From a virus: a stretch of DNA of 64,000 bases. A program made the translations under genes and the position numbers. The notes below the pieces were generated by a model. The model did not search any database. It was given only the letters and a program-made list of their open reading frames with translations, and was not told the origin of the DNA. Positions 15,401-23,900 of this stretch are shown here, one piece after another. The first letter of the stretch is position 1. Each line of letters opens with the position of its first letter. The stretch is taken from IMG/VR virus record IMGVR_UViG_3300015371_000006, positions 47,597-111,596 of that record; one strand, written 5' to 3'.

Positions 15401-17343
15401 TCGATTTCGACCAGCTGCACGGCCTTGTAGTCGCCGTTGATGGTGCCGGTCAGGCCGCTGTTCAGGTCTTGGATCTGCGTCAGGCCCAGCGTGGGCGTGT
15501 CCTTGATCTCATACGGCGTCCCGTTGACCTTGAACTTGTCGCCGATCTGCATCTTGGCGATGGGCTTCGCGTCGTCGGTGCCGAATTGCCAGGCGGCCGG
15601 GTCGAAGCCGCTCTCCTCGACCTTGGTCGGCGGCACGTTGCCCAGCAGCTTGTAGTTCGGGTAGCCCTCTTGGAAGGCCATCTCCTCGCCGTTGTATTTC
15701 AGCCCGCCCTCGCCGTCGGGCACGATCTTGTGGATGCGCAGCCCGCTGGGGCTGGCAGGGTCGGCGTTGACGTAGTAGAGGGTGCCCTGCAGGCCCATCA
15801 GGAAGTCACCTGCGCCCGCGTGCGACTCGGCTGCCTCCAGCGCCTCGGGGTTGCCGTTGGGGTCGAGGTTGTCGAATGGCAGCCCCAGCTTCCCCAGCTC
15901 CTCGGGTGACCAGCCGGACTTGATCTCGGGCAGCTTGTCGGCGTACTCCTCCAGCGCGGTGATCGCAGCGGGCGGTGGCGGCAGGTGCGCCGAGCCCTTC
16001 ATCTTGATCTCGGCTGCGACCGGCGGCACGGGCAGCGGCTCGCCGCCTCGGACAGCCGACAGGAACATGCGGATCGTGTCGCCGCCTCGGGGCTGCTTGG
16101 TCATCTTCCCCAGCCACTGGCGGTAGCCGGACGGCACCTCGTCGTTGTGGTAGCTGATCGCCTGGTCCGGGTCCAGCACCATCTGGTAGGGGATCGCCAC
16201 CTCCTGCTCGCCGTGGCAGCTCCCCTGCGCGTTCTTCATCGGCCCCGAGACGTAGGTCGCCATGACGATGTGGCGCATGCTGACCGCCGTCGCCACGCCG
16301 GTCTGCTTCTTGCCGATGGCCTCGCTGTTGAAGCTGCAGCTCAGGCCGCTGAACACCCTCGCCTTGCCGCTGATGAACTTCTTCCACCACGAGGTCGGCT
16401 TCGCCGGGCTCAGGTAGCCGGACTTGTGGATGATCGTCAGGTCGGGGCTGCGGGTGCGGTTGTAGAGATCCCAGGCGTAGGCGTCGCGGATCAGGCCCTG
16501 CAGCTCCATCGCCTGCTCGCGCTTGGCCCGCGCGGACTCCAGCGTCTTCGGGTTCTTCTCGTGCATGTTGATGATCCCGGCGAGGCTCAGCGACATGCCC
16601 GACGAGCTGCCGTACTGCGAGCTGAAGCCGCCGCTGACGAGCTGTCCGATCTCGGCGTCGTAGCCCTGGTACGCCTTCGTGATCAGCTGGCTGGCCTTGA
16701 GCTTGCCGTACTCGCCGTAGCGCTTCTGCAGGTCGGTGTAGTGGAGCTGCTCGGCACGACCGAAGGCGGCCCACTCCTCGGCGGTCAGCGCGCTGTTGGG
16801 CGGGATCGGGATCGAGGGGTCGTGCGTCTTCGGGTCGACGTGCGGGTTGACGGCCGTGACCGTGGACTTCGGGCCGCCCGCGTGCTCGCCCTTGCCGCCG
16901 ATGACCGCCACGGGCTTAGCCCGCTTCGCGCCGGTCAGCTCCTGGGCGGGGCCGCCGGTCGTGGTCGGGTCCAGCACCACGGTCTTCGCCACCTCGCCGC
17001 CGGTCTTGTGGGCGATGATCTGCCCCTGCCCGTCGGGCCCCGCGACGATGTTGGCGATCTCGTAGGTGTCGCCCTTGAAGTCGAAGGTCTGCCCCACGCG
17101 CATGAACTTGCCGCCCAGGCCGCCCGGCGTCCCGGCGGGCCAGCGCGGGTGCAGGTGCTCCTCGACCGACGTCCACGGTCCGGCGGCCGCCTCCTCCAGG
17201 TTCTCGCCCTCGACGTCGGGCTCTCGGGGCTCCGGCCCACGCTCCCTGCGCCCACCCTGCTCGGCCGCTGCTCGGATCAGCCCCAGCGGGTCGTCGGAGT
17301 TCGCGTCGGGGGGCGTCGGCAGCGGAACGAGGACGGTCGTCAC
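12472..17343 (-). CDS. Giant modular protein: ART-like region plus about a dozen beta-barrel modules
   Basis: 1623 aa from GTG 17343. An N-terminal module (FMRVGQTFDFKGDTYEI, residues about 80-125) precedes an ADP-ribosyltransferase-like region around 290-390: strand LTIIHKSGYLS, SGLSCSF, and an E-x-E turn GEQEVAIP. Then about a dozen roughly 50-80 residue units follow the pattern L-x-x-G-(D/T/Q)-x-(V/F)...G-x-x-(Y/F)-x-V, for example MQIGDKFKVNGTPYEI, IPVGQTVIYQDVRYKV and LPIGSTYEYGGYKF. Two units are closer kin: YKSSHGPGGAYKH (near 907) and YKSAWGSGGKYKH (near 1555), each leading to an FRDK strand and a V-x-x-RVREL end. Likely an injected or virion-decorating protein; ART activity is unproven because the usual first-strand Arg is not evident. 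Confidence 0.85.
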   Translation of the reverse strand: MTTVLVPLPTPPDANSDDPLGLIRAAAEQGGRRERGPEPREPDVEGENLEEAAAGPWTSVEEHLHPRWPAGTPGGLGGKFMRVGQTFDFKGDTYEIANIVAGPDGQGQIIAHKTGGEVAKTVVLDPTTTGGPAQELTGAKRAKPVAVIGGKGEHAGGPKSTVTAVNPHVDPKTHDPSIPIPPNSALTAEEWAAFGRAEQLHYTDLQKRYGEYGKLKASQLITKAYQGYDAEIGQLVSGGFSSQYGSSSGMSLSLAGIINMHEKNPKTLESARAKREQAMELQGLIRDAYAWDLYNRTRSPDLTIIHKSGYLSPAKPTSWWKKFISGKARVFSGLSCSFNSEAIGKKQTGVATAVSMRHIVMATYVSGPMKNAQGSCHGEQEVAIPYQMVLDPDQAISYHNDEVPSGYRQWLGKMTKQPRGGDTIRMFLSAVRGGEPLPVPPVAAEIKMKGSAHLPPPPAAITALEEYADKLPEIKSGWSPEELGKLGLPFDNLDPNGNPEALEAAESHAGAGDFLMGLQGTLYYVNADPASPSGLRIHKIVPDGEGGLKYNGEEMAFQEGYPNYKLLGNVPPTKVEESGFDPAAWQFGTDDAKPIAKMQIGDKFKVNGTPYEIKDTPTLGLTQIQDLNSGLTGTINGDYKAVQLVEIEGYFKLKQPPEKGMTLAYNGAKHVVTSVKKNGIVSIKEAKPGAKVVQIDPDNDALQGLFNPKAWKIGKSTQMGDLADGDLFHGGRGSRIRPYRVDSKDESWVYFTNLDTGETGKALLKKKVKSLESADGGVGHDHESPTNESQVKKSGPPKSLTPHSELKPGDTVQAEQLENFDTFIHDGKVWQVTGVSVGESGEKQITGNLIREDGTLNPQKTTMPAPSDNVTYGESHPALKPATTSPSLNQSEQAEDALFDIGDQLVPYKSSHGPGGAYKHERIKNLPAGTVFRDKTGKLFKLQVAGDEPIISDGQTNFTVSGKLRVRELPEETMDAPPPPGQGLDMAPAEPIKHHGYELGQTVEMKRADGKTWTGTVVGSATTPSGKDALLIQKGQKEYTVSLEKVVTQPGPQMTDVDEPGAVAAPPGATGAQVKLADIPVGQTVIYQDVRYKVTNNFDGFVDLENVATGGTVPMDTTVDNPTVITWPAPEAGIATADQEELFNSLANGDVVELTDGQTVKITDNQVAGTGIKGVYTTGGLKMVYAKDVKALATPAGGGTPISVEPPEGLAAPFPEAAFQPTTATLGEMPAGTQIKMASGSIYEVQGGPVNGQVEVTLLKKSFGSSGDPGETLKFEEGFVPGPPGGMALPPQTPTPTQTIPDHDPPTYDNTEGLAVDDLPIGSTYEYGGYKFMKSDHEKAVSLQNGTESTITGVVGALKPAKISVAPTPPDPEPTNIDQLQGGETFTGPDGEPWIVVAELANGEKVVGPSGPDAAGMTKVSPGTPLADLPEQPPAADPEAETETTPFTGGYLYDMEPEYEFENASGHPFQVVAFKTPPGPSQGNQVIVKDLQSGLLQVVSDQTKLDDVQPKAATELSSPDVEAETNTGGDAKALLAKILAEHGSISGVPMTDLLGYKSAWGSGGKYKHPHVKDLMPGQGFRDKGGNEYIYVQAAGGGLVLIWRPATGKAFLVSGVNRVRELDS

Positions 17344-17380
17344 CCGTCCATTGTGAACCCCGCGCAAGCGGGAGGGCGAT

Positions 17381-17545
17381 TCAGACCACGGAGACGATGC
17401 CCTGGTGGCGGCGTTGCCACCAGCGCGCGCCCGCGCGCGTGAGCGCGAGGTGCGCGATCTCCTCGCCATAGGCGGTCGGCATCACCACCCGCCAGCGCCA
17501 GGGTCTCGGGTCGCCGCAGCAGGTGCGCTCGACCCGGCCCTTCAC
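17381..17545 (-). CDS. Small protein (54 aa)
   Basis: GTG 17545 forms a GTGA overlap with the preceding stop. Contains RTCCGDPRPWRWRV and ends in a helix YGEEIAHLALTRAGARWWQRR. Basic, Trp-rich; function unknown. Confidence 0.65.
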   Translation of the reverse strand: MKGRVERTCCGDPRPWRWRVVMPTAYGEEIAHLALTRAGARWWQRRHQGIVSVV

Positions 17546-17907
17546 TTGACGGCTCTCCAGCCCTTCGGCTTCTCGCCGCCCTTCGGCGCGTTGGCCTGGG
17601 CGTTTCGCAGCTTCCGGTTCCAGCTGGTGTGCTTGTGGCCGCCCCACTCGGTGTAGCGGTCCGCCTCGCTGCGCTTGAAGGGCAGTCCGCTGAAGGCCCG
17701 GCGGAACTTCGCGTTGCCGTCCATCTGCTTCGGCTGGGGGATGTCGCCCAGCGCATGCGACTGCGCCTTACGCGAGCCCCGGCGCAGGTGCCCGACGTTG
17801 CGCGACTCCATCTTCTCCTCCACAGAGCGAGTGCCCTGGCGACGGTTGGCACGGCGCTGTTGGCGGTGGGTCAGGCCCCGGCCGCCCCGCTTGGCCCGGA
17901 TGCTCAC
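17542..17907 (-). CDS. Basic unknown protein (121 aa)
   Basis: Start GTG 17907 has GGAGG eight bases upstream; the frame is open further but lacks coding character. Highly basic (GRGLTHRQQRRANRRQG), with ALGDIPQPKQMDGNAKFRR in the middle. Could bind nucleic acid. Promoter box lies in the stop codon of the MuF giant. Confidence 0.65.
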   Translation of the reverse strand: MSIRAKRGGRGLTHRQQRRANRRQGTRSVEEKMESRNVGHLRRGSRKAQSHALGDIPQPKQMDGNAKFRRAFSGLPFKRSEADRYTEWGGHKHTSWNRKLRNAQANAPKGGEKPKGWRAVK

Positions 17908-17911
17908 TTCG

Positions 17912-17948
17912 CGTACCTCCTCGGTCGGGTGTTGACCGGGGCAGCCTA
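17912..17948 (-). promoter_or_regulatory. TAGGCT promoter overlapping the stop of the MuF giant
   Basis: TAGGCT at 17943-17948 contains the upstream gene's TAG stop; the leader ends in CCGAGGAGG before GTG 17907. This allows downstream genes to be read separately from the giant gene. Confidence 0.5.
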
Positions 17949-20900
17949 ACGGGGCTTGACGACGGCGTCGACCACGGTCGCCCCGTCGATGAGCTTGCTG
18001 CCGGTGATGCGAATCGACGTGCGCCGGGGCAGCACCACGCGGCCGGGCGTCGGATCGGTGACGGTGTCGAGCGTCGAGGGCATCAGCGCGTGCGCTCCGG
18101 TCGGGACCGTGAGCCGCAGGGTGACCACGCCGGGCGTCGGCGCGTACTGCGTCTCGGCGTTGAGGTAGCTCTTCTCGGTCATCCACTTCCCGGCCAGCTC
18201 GCCTGCGTTGTCGGCGTTGATCTTGCTGTCGGCGGGCAGCGGGACGTAGGCGTAGAAGTCCTCGTCGACTCGGGTCACCCTGTCGCCCAGCAGGGCGTCC
18301 AGCTGCGCCACGGTGCCCTGCGTCTCGGCGTCGGCGGCCGCGCGCTTGGCCCCGGAGCGCAGGTGGGCGTCCACCACGTCGTGGCCCTGGCCCAGGTAGT
18401 GCTCCATCGCTGCGTCCTCCTCGGGGTAGGTCTCCAGCGATGCGTCGCGCGCGCTGAATTCGTCGAGCACCTCCTCGCCGCTCAGCGGCTCGGGGATCTC
18501 CTCCTCGCCTCGGCTGTAGCGCCCCAACCAGGCGACTCGGGCCTTGAGGTTCTCGCGGACGCGCTCGCGCATCTCCTCATCGTCGAACGGGGCCGCGTCC
18601 ACCAGCGCGTCGATGCGCTCGGGGGTCAGACGCAGCTCGGCGTCCTTGGCGGCGGCCCGCATCCCCTCCTCGGTGATCGCCATCCGCGTCCACGCCTGCC
18701 CGCCAGGCTTGTTCATCGTCCACAGCTCGGTCGGCACCGGCCCGAACGGCTTCGGCCCGCCCATCGCCCGGTACTCCAGGGTGCCGCCCTGGTCGAGTCG
18801 GATCGGGGTGTCGCCGTTCCACAGCACGTTGTCCTGCGCCAGGCCGACCACGTCCCAGTTGCCCAGCAGCGCGTCGGCGACGAAGCCGTCGGCCAGCGTT
18901 TCATCGGCGTGTTGCCACTGGCGCTCCTCGCCGTCCACGAGCGGGTAGGTCAGCGCGCGGGTCTTGCCGAACTTCGGCACGTTCACCTCGGTGTAGCCCG
19001 CGTTCGGGACGGTGATCCCCAGCTCGCGGTAGATCGAGTTCGCCAGCAGCTCGGTTGCCACGCGGTCGCGGTTGCCCTTGTACGTCTTCACCAGCCAGCG
19101 GCGGCCCTCGGCGTCCTCGGCCATCCGCGCCCCGTTCGACCCTCCTGCGGGCTTGACGTCCTTGAGCTTCGTGGCGGTGTAGTCGGGGATGCCCTGCACC
19201 GGCTCGGGCGGGGCTTCCATCTCGGAGCGCTCGACCTCTTCGGTGCGCTCGGGCTTGCCGCCGTCCCAGCTCGCCTGCATCTTCGCCAGGAACGCCTTCA
19301 TCCCCGGCAGCTCAGGTGGGCTGGCCTGGCCTACTCCTCCGGCTTCTCCTCCGGCTTCTCCTCCGGCTCCGGGTCCGACTCGTAGCGCAGCGTCTCCCCC
19401 TCCAGGTACTCCGCTGCGTCCGGCGGGAGATCCGGGGCTGGCGGCGGCTGCTCCTTCGGGTCCATCGAGGCCCATCCTACCCTGCGCCAGGAAGCCGTCC
19501 ATCTTCTCGGCGTCGAGAATCTTCAGCTCGCCGCCCACATCCTTGTCGGCGATCAGCTTCGCGGGCTCGCCGCGCGGCACGTCGGTGTCCCACACCCGCA
19601 GCCGCAGCCAGGGGAGTTCGTCGTCGTACTCGGTGAAGCGCTGGGGCACGCTGCGGTAGGCGTTGTCGACGATGTGGTCGGGCACGGTGCGGCCGCTGCG
19701 CTCGGCGCGCTCGGCCACGCGGACCTTGCCCTTTTCGTGGGGGAGGTGGGCGACGTCGACCTCCACGTCGTAGCCGTCGGCGTGCGCCTGCTCCAGCTTC
19801 TCGCGGAAGCGCCCCGCGCCGGAGTTGCCGACGCCGTCGATCAGCACGTCGAGGCCCCGGTTGAAGGCTCGCGCGCGCAGCGTCCGGGCGATGATCGAGG
19901 ACTCCTCATGCACGCCCGCGCCGCTGTAGGGGTCGCGCGCTTCGATCATCGCCTGGTACTCGGGCAGCTTCTCCTTGATCGCGTCGGGGTTGACCTCGAC
20001 CATGCCGGTGGCCTCGGCGCTCAGCATCGAGGACTTGCCCGAGCCCGGTCCGCCTGCGGTGAACGCCGCGCGCGGCTTGCGGCCCGAGGGTGGTTCGTGG
20101 CCTTCCAAGAAGCTGTTGATGATCTCCTCGTGCAGCGCCCGGCGCTCGTCGGCGTAGACCCGGCCGGTCGGGGTCATGCGCGACCACTTCGCCTCGGTGT
20201 CGACGGCCTCGCCCAGCACCTCATTGGCCGTCGGCCCCTTCTCCACCTGCAGCCGATCCTCGGGGCGCTCGGCGGGGCTGGCCTGGCCCATCATCACCGA
20301 GCTGAGCGCATCCCAGGCGTTGGCTGCCAGCTGCTCCTCTGAGGCCGCGTCGGCGTCACGGATCGCCTCCAGGGCGCGCACCTCCTCTTCGTCTCGCAGC
20401 GTCGTGATCGCCGGTTCGACCTCCTCGCGGCTCAGCCCGTCAACCGAACCCACGTCGCGCTTGACCGCGTAGGTGCGCGTGCCGTCGCGGTCGCGGGTGA
20501 CGCTTACCTCGCTGCCGTCGCTCAGGGTGATCGTCGATGCGTCGGGCTGACCGGGGTAGAAGTCCAGCTCGTCGAGGTTCCTGCGGTCGCGGTCGCTCAG
20601 CGGCCTGCGGCCGAAGCCGGTCGGGCGGGGGCGGTCCAGTGCGCCCCGCCAGGCGGCGAGCGCAGGCATCGGCCCCGCTGCTCCGAGGGTCTGCACGCGC
20701 TGGGCATAGGGATTCCACGCCACATGGCGCGACAGGTGCAGGCCGGGGCTGGCCTGCCCGCCTTGCGCCTCCAGGGATTCGCGGTCGAGCAGCAGCTCGT
20801 TCTCGCCCGCCAGCTTGCCCAGCCACAGCGCCTTGGTCCCGGCGGGCACCGTGACCTCCTGAACGTCGCCGAATCGCTCGGCATCAGCCTTTCGCGTGCT

Positions 20901-23900
20901 GGTGCTCACGAACGGCCCGCGCAGCTTGCCGTCGTCGGCCCCGCCTCGGTAGACCGTGACCGCCTCGGGGAGCGCCCTCATCGCCCTGCGCAGCATCTTG
21001 ACCTGCGGCCCCAGCTTGTACTCGCGGTCGAGCGAGGGGTCGTAGAGGATCTCGTCGGGATCGTCCGACTCTTGGAACGGCGTGCTGTCAACGATGTACA
21101 GCTCAGCCGCGTTCTGTTGGCGCGGTCCCAGCTCGGGCGCATTCGCGTCGAGCATCTCCTCAGCCGCCTTACCCTTCAGTCCGGGGCTGGCCTGGCCAGT
21201 CGCCTTACTGATTGCGGCCTTCACCAGCGAGTCGTCGAGCGCCCGGCGCTCCTCCGGCGTGCGGTCGGGGTCGTCGTCGGCGTGCTGATCCATCGCGTCG
21301 GCGATCAGCGCCTCCAGGTCGGCGGTGTCCTCGCCGGGCTCGACCCAGCCGTTGAGCATCGACTTCGTCAGCTCGTCCTGCACGGCCTGGCGCTGCTCAG
21401 GGGTCAGCTGGTCGAGGCCGGGGCTGGCCTGGCCTGCCATCGCGCGCAGGCGCGGGTCGTCTGACTGGGACAGGTACTCCTGCTTGCGGGCCTGCAGCGA
21501 GTCGGCGATCTCGCTGCCCACCGGCTCGCCGTCGCGGGTGTAGCGGGCCTGGTGGCCGTAGTACGCCTGCGACCAGTTGTAGCCGTCGGTAAGCCGGTAG
21601 CCGTGGTCGATGACCTTGCCCTTGTTCTGCGCCTCCAGCTCGCGCATCAGCTGGGTGGCGATGCCCCGGCGCTGGAACTCGGGGATGACCTCGATCTTGT
21701 CGATGCCGATGTCGGCGTTGGCCTCGCGCGCTTTCTTGCCGATGGCGGGCCGGTAGCGGCTGTAGGTCAGCTTGCCCACCTCCCTGCCGTCTACCTCGGC
21801 CACCAGGCCGTCGAAGTATTCGGTGTCGCCTCGCTTGCGCGGCTTGATCTCGGCGGGGCTCAGCTGGCCCGACTTGACCGCGTCGTCTACCTGGGGGTTC
21901 CAGGCGTCCAGGGTTGCGGGCGGACTCGCCTGCCCCAGCGCGAGCTTCGTGTCCGGCATCAGGCCCTTGCCTGCGGGCTGGGCGACACCGGAGCGCACGG
22001 CGATGCCGTAGCTCTCGGCGTTGCTCATCCGGTTCGTGGTCGCGTAGCGCTTCCGTGAGCCGTCGGGGCGTTCGATCAGCACGCTGTCGCCGCGCTTGCC
22101 TCGGGTGATCGTCGAGCCATCGGCGGCCTGCAGGCTGTCGCCTCGCTGCAGCGCTCGGACCTTGCGGATCAGCGCCCGGCGCGGGTCGGAGTAGTTGTGC
22201 GGGTCGAAGCTGCCGGGCTCGATGTCGAGCGCCTCGGCGTTCGGCTCGGCGATCCCCATCTCCTTCATCGTCCGCTTGACGAAGACGCGGTCCTTCTCCT
22301 TCTCGGCTTCGGGCAGGTCGGCGTAGGGCTTCAGCAGCTCCGGCTGGTCGGCCTTCGCCCAGCTCTGGTTGCGGTCGATCCAGGCGTCGTGCACCTCGGA
22401 GGCCAGCCGCTCCATGTCGAGCGCACCCTCCTCATCGCGCATCCGGGTGATCGCGTCGTAGGCCGACGCCGCGCCGTCGCGGTTCTCGGCTTGGAACTTC
22501 TCGGGCAGCTCGTCGTAGGTCATGTCGGCGATGTCGATGGTCCCGCCCCCATAGGGCTTGGGCCGGGGCTCGTAGTTGCGGTCCTTGCGCCACTGTTCGT
22601 GGGCCTGTGCCGCGACCCTCTCTACGACCTTGTCTCGCTGCATGGCAGCGCCTGTGAGCGGTTGTTCGGGCGCGCCCTCTGCACCCTGCCCCTCCGGGGC
22701 GTCGCCGCCTCTGGCGCGCTTACGGCTCTCCGCTCCAGGGCGGGCTCGGGACACGTCGAGGACGCTCGACTCGCGCAGCAGCACCATCTCGCCGTCCTCG
22801 GTGAGCGCCTCGGCCTTCCAGCCCAGCGCGTCGTCGTCCTCGACCTTGCGCAGCTCGGCCACGGTGATGTCGCCGTTGTTCTGCTTGATCCGCACCACAT
22901 CGCCCTCCGCGACCGGGCCGGTGATGTTGTTGCCCTTCAGGTTGCGCCGGGGCGGATCGGCCAGGAACTCCACGTCGTCGGGGTCGGGGTAGCGGGTGAC
23001 GGTGTCCACGATCTGGCCGTTGTGGTCGCGCAGCTTGACCTCGACCTCGGCGTACCAGCGCCCGTCCTCGCCCACCATCGCGTCGGTGACCACGCCCTCC
23101 CAGGGCTCCTTGCGCCCCGTCACGCGCACGCGCGCGCCCGCGCGGATGCGCATGCGGTGGTCGGTGTAGTTGGGCTGGCGCAGCACCTCCGCTCCGGCGG
23201 CCCCCGGCCCGGCGAAGTGCTCGACCGTCCTCGCCATCAGGTCGCGCGCTCGCGCCTCGCCCTTCTCGGGGGTGACGCCCTGCGCGCCTGCCAGCAGCCC
23301 GCCGAGGATCTCGAAACGCTTCTCGGGGTCGGCGCTGAAGGCCAGGTTGTGCAGCAGCTCGCGGCGGTTCTCCAGCGGGACGTGGGCTTCGTCGAGCAGG
23401 AGCCCGAGCGCTGCGCGCTGGGGCAGGTAGGTGCCCTGGGCTCGGATGTCGTCGGGCTTGCGGCCCAGCCAGCGCAGGACGTCGTGCTGTCCGTTGCGCT
23501 TCAGCAACTCGACCGCCCACTCGTGAGCCATCTCCTCGGTCAGCGCCTCGTCGAGGCTGAAGTGCTCCGGCTGGGCGAAGGTCTCGGGGTTGATCGGGTT
23601 GACGCCGTGGGAGGCCTCGTGCATCGCCGTGCGGTAGGCGTTGTAGACGCCCGCTGCGGTGTCGTCGTCGAGCCGCCGCTTCTCCACGCGGGCGGCGTGG
23701 GCGGCCTGCAGGTGCACCTGGGCGGCCCGGCCGACTTGCACCTCGCCGTCCCAGCTGCGAAAGCCGCCCGTGTCCTCGTCGGCTTCGTTGATGCGGATCG
23801 ACTTCAGCACCACCTGGCGGCCGTGCGTGTCGCCGATTTGCTGTGCAAGCCCGGCCACTCCGGCGGCAAGACCGGAGAAGTCCTCTGGTGCGCCAGCCTT

